Positions 8,186 to 16,646 of a stretch of 64,000 nt of DNA are shown here, one piece after another. Position numbers and translations under genes: made by a program. Numbering within the stretch: position 1 is the stretch's first letter; the number at the start of each line of letters is the position of its first letter. The notes below the pieces were generated by a model. It saw only the letters and a program-made list of their open reading frames with translations. It had not been told where the DNA came from and ran no database searches. Source of the stretch: Sva-07 sp963728355 (lineage in GTDB: Bacteria; Actinomycetota; Acidimicrobiia; Acidimicrobiales; Ilumatobacteraceae); assembly GCA_963728355.1 (NCBI GenBank), contig CAVSJQ010000022.1, positions 682,001-746,000 of the forward strand. The letters are read 5' to 3'.

Positions 8186-9391
8186 ATGGCAGGCAAGGTG
8201 GTTTCGATGAAGGTGATCTCTTCGGTGATCGCGAAGGCTGACGGCGGTCGGGTGAACGTGGCTCAGGTGTGTGCGCAGGCGGGTGTGTCGCGTCAGTTCT
8301 TTTACAACCAGTTGGCGAGGTATCGCCGCGGTGGACTCGAAGGCCTCGAGCCGAAGTCGCGTCGACCGTTGTCGTCGCCGAACGCGACGAGTCTGGAGGT
8401 GCAAGAACGCATCGTGAAGCTGCGCAAAGAGCTCGGTGATGCCGGTTTGGATCATGGAGCGACCACGATCCAATGGCATCTCGGCCGAGCGAAGGATTTG
8501 AACGCGCAGGTGCCGGCGGCGTCGACGATTCATCGCATCCTCGTCGAGCGTGGCCAAGTCACCGCGCAGCCGAAGAAACGGCCAAAGACGTCGTGGCGGC
8601 GTTTCGAAGCGCCACGACCGAACGAGTGGTGGCAGATCGACGCGATGGACTGGGTGATCGCGACAGGGCTTGTGAAGATCTTCAACATCGTCGACGATCA
8701 CTCGCGTGTGGCGGCGAGGTCTCGTTGCGTCAACGAAGCAACGACCGTCGAGGCGTGGACCACGTTCTGCCAGGCAGCACAAGTCTTCGGGCTGCCCGCG
8801 GGGGTGTTGTCGGACAACGGACTGTGCTTTTCGGGCAAGCTCCGCGGGTTCGAAGTGCTCTTCGAGTCCAAGCTGCGCGATGCCGGGATCCGGCCGTTCA
8901 ACGGTCGTCCCTATCATCCGCAGACCACCGGCAAAGTCGAACGGTTCCAGCAGACGCTGAAGAAATGGTTACGCAAGCAACCCCTCGCTGCTGATCTCGT
9001 CGAGCTCCAAGCCCAGCTCGACGAGTTCTGCCGGATCTACAACCATGAACGCCCGCATCAAGGCATCGGCCGACAGATCCCCATCGAACGATTCCGCGCC
9101 AGCACCGCAGCAACACCGGCCGACGAGCCACTCGAGCACCCGGTGTTCGCTGGCGATCTACGACGCCACGCCCAAGCCGACGATCGCGGCAACGTGCACG
9201 TCAACAACCTCATCATCAACATCGGCAGTCGATACGCCGGCTGCGACACCGTCGTGATCACCGACACCACCCACGCCAGCGTGTTCATCAACGATCACCT
9301 CGTTCGCCATCTCACCATCGACCCGACCCGCACCTATCAACCCTCCGGCAACAAACGCGGCGGCCCCCGCCAACAACGCATAGCCTCATGA
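8186..9391 (+). CDS. IS481-family-like transposase
   Basis: The 401-residue product has an N-terminal helix-turn-helix region (VNVAQVCAQAGVSRQFFYNQ) and a DDE integrase core. The acidic triad is visible as QIDAMDW (about residue 152), LSDNG (about 209) and KVERF (about 252), and the core ends with the YNHERPHQGI motif typical of IS3/IS481 transposases. The frame is intact and uninterrupted, so the element may be active. The C-terminal region after residue 330 is a beta-rich extension. The stop overlaps the beginning of the right-end repeats. Confidence 0.92.
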   Translation: MAGKVVSMKVISSVIAKADGGRVNVAQVCAQAGVSRQFFYNQLARYRRGGLEGLEPKSRRPLSSPNATSLEVQERIVKLRKELGDAGLDHGATTIQWHLGRAKDLNAQVPAASTIHRILVERGQVTAQPKKRPKTSWRRFEAPRPNEWWQIDAMDWVIATGLVKIFNIVDDHSRVAARSRCVNEATTVEAWTTFCQAAQVFGLPAGVLSDNGLCFSGKLRGFEVLFESKLRDAGIRPFNGRPYHPQTTGKVERFQQTLKKWLRKQPLAADLVELQAQLDEFCRIYNHERPHQGIGRQIPIERFRASTAATPADEPLEHPVFAGDLRRHAQADDRGNVHVNNLIINIGSRYAGCDTVVITDTTHASVFINDHLVRHLTIDPTRTYQPSGNKRGGPRQQRIAS

Positions 9392-9478
9392 CTGTCAACG
9401 ATGTCCCGCGACATAAGTGTCCACCATGTCCCGCGACAGAACAGGTGGGCCGGCCCACCCGAATCTGCACACAAACGT
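9392..9478. repeat. Right end of the insertion sequence, compound inverted repeat
   Basis: Read inwards on the minus strand this end has ACGTTTGTGT, the same 16-bp palindrome (9444-9459), TGTTCT, then two full 22-bp subsites: TGTCGCGGGACATGG plus TGGACAC (9417-9438) and TGTCGCGGGACATCG plus TTGACAG (9392-9413). Compared with the left end the two subsite types are in the opposite order. Confidence 0.75.
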
Positions 9479-9535
9479 GGTGGGAAGGGGACTCAGGCCC
9501 TTGCCGACCGGCGCGGATCCTGGGAACCTGCAGAC

Positions 9536-9718
9536 ATGAGCGATCAGGACGATGTGCGAGCCCCCCGCGACGTCGACGCCGACGCCGAACGATTCGTCGA
9601 CGAGGACGTCGACGGATCCGAAACCGGTGTCGACAGCGCCGTGGACCTCCCGCCCGAGGGCTCGATCCCGGACATCATCGATCAGCACACCGCGGTCCCC
9701 GAGGACGACGAGGCCTGA
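9536..9718 (+). CDS. Small acidic hypothetical protein
   Basis: The 60-residue product (MSDQDDVRAP...) is strongly acidic, with no Cys and no membrane segment. The pattern DADAERFVDEDVDG followed by DIIDQHTAVPEDDEA resembles a family of short acidic actinobacterial proteins of unknown role. It lies just right of the insertion sequence and ends in a strong hairpin shared with the convergent gene. Confidence 0.55.
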   Translation: MSDQDDVRAPRDVDADAERFVDEDVDGSETGVDSAVDLPPEGSIPDIIDQHTAVPEDDEA

Positions 9719-9755
9719 CCGGTTGCGCGGTGCCTGGCACCGCGCAACCGGTCAG
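9715..9755. terminator. Bidirectional hairpin terminator with 20-bp perfect arms
   Basis: Arms CTGACCGGTTGCGCGGTGCC and its exact complement flank a single central T. The hairpin contains the stop codons of both convergent genes (TGA at 9716-9718 on plus, and at 9752-9754 on minus). There is no U-tract. It very probably ends transcription from both sides. Confidence 0.75.
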
Positions 9756-10111
9756 TTGTCGGCGGTCTCGTCGAGATGGGTGAGCAGGTCGTCGGCGGCG
9801 CCGGCGATGGCGTCGTGGTCGTTCTGCGAGGCTCGAACCTTCGCGGCGATCAGCGCGCTGCGATGCACCCGTTGGAAGTCGCCGAATGGGAACCCGTATC
9901 GGTCCTTGGTGTCCTCGGACGCCTCGGTGTCGATGGCCAGGTGCCAGTCGCCGTACTGGTCCCAGTCGTGACGGTCGATGTCGGCGTTCTCGTCGTCGGC
10001 CGAGGGCGCTTCGTCGCTCCACGACGATTCGAGCACGTACTGGTGAGCGTCGATCAGCTCTCGGGCTTTCCGGACGCCGGACTCGTTGACTCGGTACTTG
10101 TCGTCTGCCAT
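9752..10111 (-). CDS. Hypothetical protein, 119 residues
   Basis: The product (MADDKYRVNESGVRKARELI...) is hydrophilic and mostly helical, with an acidic centre and a repeated WxxYG-like stretch (HDWDQYGDWHLAID). No signal, Cys pair or membrane segment is visible. The C-terminal half (FPFGDFQRVHRSALIAAKVRASQ) looks like a helical stress-type domain seen in small actinobacterial proteins. I do not assign a function. The longer open frame upstream is antisense to the Rieske gene and is not believed. Confidence 0.65.
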   Translation of the reverse strand: MADDKYRVNESGVRKARELIDAHQYVLESSWSDEAPSADDENADIDRHDWDQYGDWHLAIDTEASEDTKDRYGFPFGDFQRVHRSALIAAKVRASQNDHDAIAGAADDLLTHLDETADN

Positions 10112-10152
10112 GACGCGACGCTTCCCATCGGGAGCCTCGGCCAACCCGATCG

Positions 10153-11055
10153 TCAGGCGGTGGTCACGTCGGCGCGCAGTGCACCATGTTCCTCGCGCCG
10201 GATCGACAGGCGGCCGTCGACGTCGACGTCGACGTCGTACACCGGCTGCACCGCCGATGCGGGCCCGCGCCGGACCTCGCCCGTTTCGAGATCGAAGCGG
10301 GCACCGTGCCACGGGCACTGCAGACACCCGTCGACGACCGTGCCGTCGTACAGGGGACCGCCGCGATGGCTGCACCGCGCCTCCATCACGTGGGGCGTGC
10401 TGCGTCCGGCGCCGTTCGACGTCGACGCGCCGACCACCGCATACGGCAGGCCGTTCGCCACTCCCCGCACGGGCTCGTTGTCCGACGGTTCGGCGTCCAG
10501 CTCCAGCGCTTCCCAGTCCTGCGGGCCGCTCTGGAACGCCACCGTCGCGACGCCGACGCCTCGTCGGTACGACAGATGGCCACCCAGGAACGCCGTGGCT
10601 CCGGCTGCGGCGGCGCCGGCCAGACCGGCCGCAACGGCGGCGCGGTGGTGGTGTCGCCTGCGCAGCAGCCACGACGTCGCATACAGCACCGTGGTGGAGT
10701 CGGCGAGCGTTGCGTGCACCGCACCGATGCGTTCCTCGGCCTTGCGCGTGGTCATCCACTCCGCGACGCCCGTGCTGGCTGCGGGCAACGCGGCCAAGGT
10801 GCCTGCTCCGACCAGCCGCTGCGCCGAGCGCCTGGCCGAGGGCCCTCCCACGAGATCGAGGAGCGTGCCCGCGAACCAGCCGGCCAGTGGAGCCACGACG
10901 ATCGCGGGATGAGCCGGGTGGCCGAGCCATCGTCCGGTCAGCACGTCGTGCACGACGCCGTCACCCATCAGTGGTTGGATCGACGTCTTGATCTTCCCGG
11001 CGAGTGTGCCGATCCGCTCGTCGCGTTCGATCCGATCGATCACTGAGTCCAGCAT
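10153..11055 (-). CDS. DUF2231 membrane protein fused to a Rieske [2Fe-2S] domain
   Basis: The 300-residue product has an N-terminal DUF2231-type membrane region (HPAHPAIVVAPLAGWFAG, with four hydrophobic segments to about residue 180). This is followed by a Rieske domain with the two ligand motifs CSHRGG and CPWHGARF. The cluster motif is CxH...CxxH as in dioxygenase-type ferredoxins. It could be a membrane-bound electron carrier, but no catalytic partner is next to it. The start overlaps the stop of the upstream acidic gene (TGATG), so the two are co-translated. Confidence 0.85.
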   Translation of the reverse strand: MLDSVIDRIERDERIGTLAGKIKTSIQPLMGDGVVHDVLTGRWLGHPAHPAIVVAPLAGWFAGTLLDLVGGPSARRSAQRLVGAGTLAALPAASTGVAEWMTTRKAEERIGAVHATLADSTTVLYATSWLLRRRHHHRAAVAAGLAGAAAAGATAFLGGHLSYRRGVGVATVAFQSGPQDWEALELDAEPSDNEPVRGVANGLPYAVVGASTSNGAGRSTPHVMEARCSHRGGPLYDGTVVDGCLQCPWHGARFDLETGEVRRGPASAVQPVYDVDVDVDGRLSIRREEHGALRADVTTA

Positions 11056-11438
11056 CAGCGCAGCTTCTCGTCGGGAACTTCGTGGACAGCGGTCACCTCT
11101 GCGGCGCTGTCGGCATCGTCGCCCTCCGACGCGACGAGCTGTTCCTCGTCGTCGAGGCGGTCGGGGTTGGCGGACGGATCGAGCAGGTCGTGTCCGAGCT
11201 CAGCCTCGTCGGAGGAGCCCCGGGGTCGTTCGAACTGTTCGGGCTGCTCGCGCTCGGAGCGTGTCTCGACGTCGTCGGTGGCGATCCAGCCGTCGTTTAG
11301 GATCGACGGATCCTCGACGCCGAGTGGCTGGTCCGGTGGGTAGACGTCGCCGGGACGGTCGTGCTGCCCGACGGTCTCACCGAGCTTGGTGGGGTCGGTC
11401 TCTTCGGCGGTCGACTGCGAGTCGTTGGCATCGGTCAT
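11055..11438 (-). CDS. Acidic hydrophilic hypothetical protein
   Basis: The 127-residue product (MTDANDSQST...) is very acidic and probably disordered, with short motifs such as LGVEDPSILNDGWIATDD. The start at 11438 is preferred; a longer GTG start would add ten residues. It is translationally coupled to the DUF2231-Rieske gene (TGATG). No function is assigned. Confidence 0.6.
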   Translation of the reverse strand: MTDANDSQSTAEETDPTKLGETVGQHDRPGDVYPPDQPLGVEDPSILNDGWIATDDVETRSEREQPEQFERPRGSSDEAELGHDLLDPSANPDRLDDEEQLVASEGDDADSAAEVTAVHEVPDEKLR

Positions 11439-11477
11439 GTCGTCGGCAGTACCCGCCGGCCCCACGGCGTAACCGGG

Positions 11478-12350
11478 TCAGTCCGTCGCGGGCACACAGA
11501 CCGTCAGCGAGCCCGGATCGACCTGATGGTGCACCTCGGTGAGCTGGTCGGTGGCATCGCCGTCGCGCTGGGCGGGCACCGGGGCCGACCAGCGCACGTC
11601 GATGGTGCGGCCGTGGGCGACGACGAGATCGTCGGCTCCAGGACGGCGACCGCGCTGCAACGCCCAGAGCGTTCTCAACATGGCCGATGCGGTGTCGCTG
11701 CGTTGGACGACCACGTCGAGCAGGCCGTCGTCGGGCGCCGAACCGGGCGCCACGGTGAAGTCGGCGGAGCCGCGCTCGCCGACGTTGGTGACCATGACGG
11801 TCATCGCCCGCCCCTCGTACAGGACCTCGCCGTCGACGGTCACGTCGACGTGGATCGCCCGTTGCGTCGACAGCGTCCGCAACCCGGTGATGAAGTACCC
11901 CAACCGTCCCCATCGCTTGGCGGAGTCGTCGACGCGCTGCATCACAGCGGCGTCGTAGCCGGTGCTCGCGTTCAGCACGAAGGTGTCGTCGTCGACGAGC
12001 CCGGTGTCCAACGTGCGCCGGCGCCCGCTGCGGATGGCGGCGGCCGCGTCGTCGATCGAGGTGATCCCGAGCACGCGGGCGAACAGGTTCACCGTGCCGG
12101 CCGGTACGACCGCCAGGGACGCGGTCGAGCCCTTCAACGCATGCGCCGCCGTCCGCTGGGTTCCGTCGCCTCCGATGGCGGCCACGACGTCCGCCGACAT
12201 TGCGGCGTCGGTGAGCGCACCGACGAACTCGTCGAAGCCGTGCGGCTCGATCACGTCCACCGCGGATCGGTCGCCCAACGCCTCCAGGAACTGTTCCAAC
12301 TCGTCGCGGCGCTCGGGGTTGACGACGACCGCGATCGACGGATGTTCCAT
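11478..12350 (-). CDS. Diacylglycerol/lipid kinase family protein
   Basis: The 290-residue protein has the catalytic-domain signature GGDGT at residues 60-64 and the following VPAGTVNLFAR motif of the DAGK/YegS/sphingosine kinase fold, with the later TGYDAAVM region of the second domain. These enzymes phosphorylate lipid hydroxyls with ATP at the inner membrane face. Residue GTVN in place of the common GTxND is a small deviation. A LapA-type gene starts divergently 80 bases away. Confidence 0.85.
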   Translation of the reverse strand: MEHPSIAVVVNPERRDELEQFLEALGDRSAVDVIEPHGFDEFVGALTDAAMSADVVAAIGGDGTQRTAAHALKGSTASLAVVPAGTVNLFARVLGITSIDDAAAAIRSGRRRTLDTGLVDDDTFVLNASTGYDAAVMQRVDDSAKRWGRLGYFITGLRTLSTQRAIHVDVTVDGEVLYEGRAMTVMVTNVGERGSADFTVAPGSAPDDGLLDVVVQRSDTASAMLRTLWALQRGRRPGADDLVVAHGRTIDVRWSAPVPAQRDGDATDQLTEVHHQVDPGSLTVCVPATD

Positions 12351-12430
12351 GGCGCCGGCCCTACCCCCGTCCGCTATCCGGGAACCACGGTGGTGCTTGA
12401 CGGCGCCGATGGCGGGGTAGCCCCGCCCGC

Positions 12431-12775
12431 ATGAGCACCACTCCGGGACCCTCCGAACGAGACAGCTCGACGATGAGCGACGAGTCGACCGAGCCGGACA
12501 CCCGTGTCGAGTACCGCGGCGCCGGTGTGATGTGGGGAGCGATCGCCTTGTTCGTCACGCTCGTCCTATTGGTCGTGCTGGTCTTCCAGAACACCCAGGA
12601 CGTGCCGTACGAGGTCTTCTGGATCGACGCCGATGCGCCGCTGGCACTGATCATCGTGATCGTCATCGCCCTGACGGTCATCGCCACCGAAGCCGTCGGG
12701 CTGGTCTGGCGTCGCCGTTCTCGGTCACGCCGCCAGGAACGCGAGGAACTGAAGCGGCTGCGCCGGCAGAGCTGA
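12431..12775 (+). CDS. LapA-domain (DUF1049) membrane protein
   Basis: The 114-residue product has two hydrophobic helices with the FQNTQDVPYEVFW motif between them. That motif is the hallmark of LapA/DUF1049 proteins, which in E. coli contribute to lipopolysaccharide assembly and in Gram-positives have no defined role. A basic, helical C-terminus (RRRSRSRRQEREELKRLRRQ) follows. An internal ATG at residue 15 is an alternative start. Confidence 0.75.
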   Translation: MSTTPGPSERDSSTMSDESTEPDTRVEYRGAGVMWGAIALFVTLVLLVVLVFQNTQDVPYEVFWIDADAPLALIIVIVIALTVIATEAVGLVWRRRSRSRRQEREELKRLRRQS

Positions 12776-12832
12776 GACCCCCGGCGGGGTCGGCGACGTC
12801 TGATGCGCGGCAGGCGCGGGTACCGCCGACTC

Positions 12833-13015
12833 ATGACCGACTACAGCGAAGAAGGTGCAACCCCGGTCGACGACGCCGCCGTCGACGATCCTCCGACCGA
12901 GGAGGAGGTCCGAGAGGCCCAGAAACGCAAGTATCCGGATCAGGCGGAGACCGCCGACGGGCATCCTGGTCCACCCCGCGACGTGGTTGACGACGGAACC
13001 GACCGAGCGACCTGA
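12833..13015 (+). CDS. Small hydrophilic hypothetical protein
   Basis: The 60-residue product (MTDYSEEGATPVDDAAVDD...) is acidic with a short basic central part (REAQKRKYPDQ). It follows the LapA-like gene in the same direction at 57 bases. I see no known domain. About 200 bases between it and the next gene show no further coding signal. Confidence 0.45.
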   Translation: MTDYSEEGATPVDDAAVDDPPTEEEVREAQKRKYPDQAETADGHPGPPRDVVDDGTDRAT

Positions 13016-13216
13016 CCAACCGATCCGAGCTACCGCTCTGATCGCACGAGCTCAGGCGGGCGCCCCCGGCCGTCCGCCCCGCTGCGTGCAGACCTGCCCT
13101 CCGCTCTTCCCTCTCCACTGTCCACTGTCCGCTGACCTTGGCCCCTGGTCTGCGTCCGTCGACGCGGGTACAGATGGAACGGAACGGTGCGGGACCCACG
13201 GACAGAGGAGGTCGAA

Positions 13217-14011
13217 ATGAGCACCAAGCGTGTCGTTGCGCTCGTCATCGGGTGCCTGCTGATCCTTCCGGCCATCGGGCTGCTCTTCGGCGGTGGCGCA
13301 CTCGGAATCGCCTCTGCGACGCAACGCGACGACGGTTGGTTCGACGCCACCATCGACCAGTTGCAGACACCGACCGCAGCGATCACCGGCGAGAACCTGC
13401 GGTTCGCGACCGATCCCGGATCACCTGACTGGCTGATCGACGCCTTCGATCTCGACGTTCGGATCACCGCCACCACCCTCGGCGCCGATCAGGCCGTCTT
13501 CATCGGGATCGCCCCGCAGTCCGACCTCGACCGGTACTTGGCCGACGTCGCACACGACCGGGTGACCCGGATCGACAACGGCGAGCCGGTCTACCGCCGC
13601 CAGGGCAACACCGTCGATCCGGTCGCCGCGCCCGCCGAGCAGACCTTCTGGGTCGCCCAGGCGGCGGGTGCCGGCACACAGGAGCTGACATGGTCGGCCA
13701 CCAGCGGCCGCTGGGCGGCCGTCGTGATGAACGCCGACGGCTCACCCGGCGTCTCGGCGAGGATGACGGTCGGCGCCAGGTCCGACGCCATCGTCCCGCT
13801 GGCGCTGGTGTTCGCGGGGGTCGGAGTCGTCCTGACCGCGGTCGCAGTTGTCCTGATCGTCTACGGCGCGTCCGGTGCCCGCAGGCGTGACGTCGCTACC
13901 ACCACCACGACGACGCCGGCGTCGAACGTGCCACACGCTGGCGCGTCGCCGTTGCCACCCCCGAATGCCGACGTAGCGCAGCCGACCAGCCGCGAGGAGG
14001 TCCGCCGGTGA
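13217..14011 (+). CDS. Membrane-anchored hypothetical protein, first gene of an ABC/hydrolase operon
   Basis: The 264-residue product has an N-terminal hydrophobic helix (VVALVIGCLLILPAIGLLFGG), an extracytoplasmic domain of about 170 residues, a second helix near residue 205-228 and a Thr/Pro-rich tail. The extracytoplasmic part is beta-rich and contains ADQAVFIGIAPQSDLDRYL. Proteins of this layout are common in actinobacterial membrane operons without a defined role. A GAGGAGG ribosome site precedes the ATG. Its stop overlaps the next start (GTGA). Confidence 0.7.
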   Translation: MSTKRVVALVIGCLLILPAIGLLFGGGALGIASATQRDDGWFDATIDQLQTPTAAITGENLRFATDPGSPDWLIDAFDLDVRITATTLGADQAVFIGIAPQSDLDRYLADVAHDRVTRIDNGEPVYRRQGNTVDPVAAPAEQTFWVAQAAGAGTQELTWSATSGRWAAVVMNADGSPGVSARMTVGARSDAIVPLALVFAGVGVVLTAVAVVLIVYGASGARRRDVATTTTTTPASNVPHAGASPLPPPNADVAQPTSREEVRR

Positions 14012-15708
14012 ACAGCACCACGGTCGGCGACCGGACGAGGACGCCAACGCACCCGGCCCCGCCCGGTCAGTCCCCGGCGAGCGCATCCCCACCGAGCGAT
14101 CAACCGGAGCCATCGACCGCTCCGCCCCGTGCGGGCCGCGCCGAGGTCGCTGCGAAGCGACTGCGTGCCATGCTCGAGCCCGCATGGCGGCAGCCACGGT
14201 TCGCCGTGGTGATCGGCATCGGTGTCGCTGCGCTGTGGGGACTGGTTGCGGGATGGTGGACGCCGCGTGGACCGCTGACCTCCGGCGAGGCGCTCTGGTC
14301 GATGGCGATCAGCCTGTGCGTCGGCGTCGTGGCCGGGGTGACACTGCGATCGCGCTGGGCGATGCTCTCCACGCCGATCGTGTTCGCTGCGGTCTTCGAG
14401 CTGATACGACTCGACCTCGACGGTCCGACGGTCGACGGCATCCGGTTCAGCGAGTACGGCATCTTCGCGCTCATCGTGGGCCGGGTCTTCCACGGGCTGC
14501 TGTCGCTGCTGCCCATGGTGCTGGGCGCCGCTGTCGGCGCCGGCATCGCGAGGTACCTCCGAGCCGTCGACCGAGCCGTCGACGTCGACTCGACCGGGCC
14601 GAGCCGTCGTCGGGTCGGCCGGTACCTGCGCCGTGGCGTCGCCGTGCTCACCGCTGTCGGGCTCATCCTGTTGGCCGCCGGTCTCGCCCGGCCGGCCCGC
14701 ACCGACGCCATCACCGGCCCCGACGGCGAGCCCCTCGCGGGCAGCATCGCCGAGCTCGGCACGATCGACGTCAACGGTCACGACCTGAACGTGATGATCC
14801 GCGGTCACAGCGTCGACAACCCGGTGCTGTTGTTCCTCGCCGGAGGCCCGGGGGGTTCCGAACTCGGTGCCATGCGCCGCCATCTCCCGGAACTCGAGGA
14901 ACACTTCACCGTCGCGACATGGGACCAACGCGGGACGGGACGGTCGTCTCCCGAACTGGATCCGACGTCGACGCTCACGCTCGACGGCATCGTCGACGAC
15001 ACGCTTGCCGTGACCGACCACCTGCGCGAGCGGTTCGGTCAGGACACGATCTATGTCGCCGGGCAGTCGTGGGGTTCGACGCTCGGCGTGCTGGCCGTCC
15101 AGGCCGCGCCCGAGAAGTACGCGGCGTTCATCGGCGTCGGCCAGATGGTCAGCCAACTCGCCACCGACCGGATCTACTACGACGACACGCTCGCCTGGGC
15201 CCGCGCGAATGGCAACGGCGGTCTGGTGGGTGAACTCGAGTCGAACGGTCCGCCGCCCTACGACGACATGCTCGACTACGAGACGGCACTGTCGTACGAG
15301 CACGAGGTGTACCCGTACGACCACGCCGGCAACTCCGAGGGTGAGGGCGGCTTCTCGGAGAACTTCCTGGTCGAGGAGTATGCGCTGATCGACCAGGTCC
15401 ACCTGCTCGGTGCGTTCATGGACACCTTCAGCGTCGTGTATCCGCAGCTCCAGGACATCGACTTCCGGGAGACGGCGACCCAGTTCGACGTGCCGATGTA
15501 CTTCGTCCAGGGCGCCAACGAGGCCGGCGGACGCGCCGAGATCTTCGAGGACTGGTATCCGATGGTCGACGCCCCGGACAAGGACCTCGTCGTGTTCGAC
15601 ACGTCCGGGCACCGGCCACTGTTCGAACAACCCGATGAGTTCGTCGACTACCTGGTCGACACCGTGCTCGCCCGCACGGGACCACCGAACGAGGAGGCCG
15701 CCCCGTGA
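14008..15708 (+). CDS. Membrane protein with C-terminal alpha/beta-hydrolase (prolyl aminopeptidase-like) domain
   Basis: The 566-residue product, with a GTG start, has a Pro-rich N-terminus and five or so hydrophobic helices in residues 50-235, then an alpha/beta hydrolase. The hydrolase shows the oxyanion-site loop GGPGG (about 281), DQRGTGRS (about 310), the nucleophile elbow GQSWGS (about 353) and a late GHRP for the catalytic His. GGPGG plus GQSWGS is the pattern of prolyl iminopeptidases. The membrane part could place the hydrolase outside the cell. Start-stop overlaps on both sides tie it to the ABC transporter genes that follow, so it may process a peptide handled by that transporter. 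Confidence 0.8.
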   Translation: MNSTTVGDRTRTPTHPAPPGQSPASASPPSDQPEPSTAPPRAGRAEVAAKRLRAMLEPAWRQPRFAVVIGIGVAALWGLVAGWWTPRGPLTSGEALWSMAISLCVGVVAGVTLRSRWAMLSTPIVFAAVFELIRLDLDGPTVDGIRFSEYGIFALIVGRVFHGLLSLLPMVLGAAVGAGIARYLRAVDRAVDVDSTGPSRRRVGRYLRRGVAVLTAVGLILLAAGLARPARTDAITGPDGEPLAGSIAELGTIDVNGHDLNVMIRGHSVDNPVLLFLAGGPGGSELGAMRRHLPELEEHFTVATWDQRGTGRSSPELDPTSTLTLDGIVDDTLAVTDHLRERFGQDTIYVAGQSWGSTLGVLAVQAAPEKYAAFIGVGQMVSQLATDRIYYDDTLAWARANGNGGLVGELESNGPPPYDDMLDYETALSYEHEVYPYDHAGNSEGEGGFSENFLVEEYALIDQVHLLGAFMDTFSVVYPQLQDIDFRETATQFDVPMYFVQGANEAGGRAEIFEDWYPMVDAPDKDLVVFDTSGHRPLFEQPDEFVDYLVDTVLARTGPPNEEAAP

Positions 15709-16646
15709 ACGGGCACACGATCACCATCGACCACCTGACCAAGCGATACGGCAAGACAACGGTGCTCGACGACCTGTCCTTCACCGTGGAGCCTGGACGG
15801 GTCACCGGATTCCTCGGGCCGAACGGTGCGGGCAAGTCGACCACGATGAAGATCCTGCTCGACCTGGCATCGGCCGACGACGGCTCGGCGTCCATCGGCG
15901 GCTCCCGCTATCGAGATCTCCCCCAGCCGGCCAGCACCGTCGGGGTGATCATCGAAGCCAACGCCTTCCATCCCGGACGCAGCGGACGGAATCACCTGCT
16001 GGTGGTCGCCGACACCGCCGGCATCAGCCACCAGCGGGTCGACGAGATGATCGACGCCGTCGGTCTGACGCCGGCAGCCAACCGTCGCGTCGGCGCCTAC
16101 TCGCTGGGCATGCGCCAACGACTGGGACTCGCCGCTGCGTTGCTCGGTGACCCGCCGGTGCTCATCCTCGACGAGCCCGCCAACGGCCTCGACCCGCAGG
16201 GTGTGCGCACGCTGCGCGACCTGCTCCGCGCCCGCGCTGCCGATGGCGGCACGGTGCTGGTGTCGAGTCACCTGCTAGCGGAGGTCGAACACCTCGCCGA
16301 CGACATCGTGATCGTCGCCGCGGGACGCCTCGTCACGAGCGCCCCGCTCAAGGAACTACAGCATGCGACGTCGCTGGTGCGCACGCCGGACGCAGCACGG
16401 CTTCGCGACGTGCTGGTGGGAGCCGGCGCGTTCGTCGACGCCGGCCCGACCGACCAGGCCGATGCGCTGCTGGCGCGGGGATTGACCACCGACCAGATCG
16501 GCGACCTCGCATTCGGCGCCGGGATCGTGCTGCACGAGCTCAGCTCGCAGGCCAACTCACTCGAGGAGCTCTTCCTGCAATCGACCATGGCCACCACCGC
16601 CGATGACGTCCCCACCCTCGATCCGACGGAGCTCCAGCACTCATGA
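15705..16646 (+). CDS. ABC transporter ATP-binding protein
   Basis: This 313-residue ATPase has Walker A GPNGAGKST near residue 38, the signature YSLGMRQR near 131, Walker B VLILDEPANG near 155 and a switch His in SSHLLAEVEH. The order and the bacitracin/antibiotic-type C-terminal extension fit the ABC-2 (CcmA-like) subfamily that energises a separate permease. GTG start overlaps the hydrolase stop, and its own stop overlaps the permease ATG. Confidence 0.93.
   Translation: MNGHTITIDHLTKRYGKTTVLDDLSFTVEPGRVTGFLGPNGAGKSTTMKILLDLASADDGSASIGGSRYRDLPQPASTVGVIIEANAFHPGRSGRNHLLVVADTAGISHQRVDEMIDAVGLTPAANRRVGAYSLGMRQRLGLAAALLGDPPVLILDEPANGLDPQGVRTLRDLLRARAADGGTVLVSSHLLAEVEHLADDIVIVAAGRLVTSAPLKELQHATSLVRTPDAARLRDVLVGAGAFVDAGPTDQADALLARGLTTDQIGDLAFGAGIVLHELSSQANSLEELFLQSTMATTADDVPTLDPTELQHS

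Larger units (their letters stand above)
8073..9478. mobile_element. IS481-family-like insertion sequence
   Basis: The element is about 1.4 kb and holds one complete transposase gene between related inverted ends. Both ends carry the outer tract ACGTTTGTGT, then after about 8 diverged bases GGGTGGGCCGGCCCACC followed by TGTTCT. Inside that are two copies of a 22-bp subsite. I could not identify a clear target duplication, so the outer limits are uncertain by several bases. Confidence 0.8.

Noticed and set aside
8050..9490. Direct target-site duplication of the insertion sequence
   Set aside because: Flanks just outside the ends (CCCG and GGTGG) do not match as a direct repeat; end points may be off by some bases.
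13861..15630. 589-codon minus-strand frame antisense to the hydrolase gene
   Set aside because: No recognisable motif; the plus strand carries clear hydrolase motifs here.
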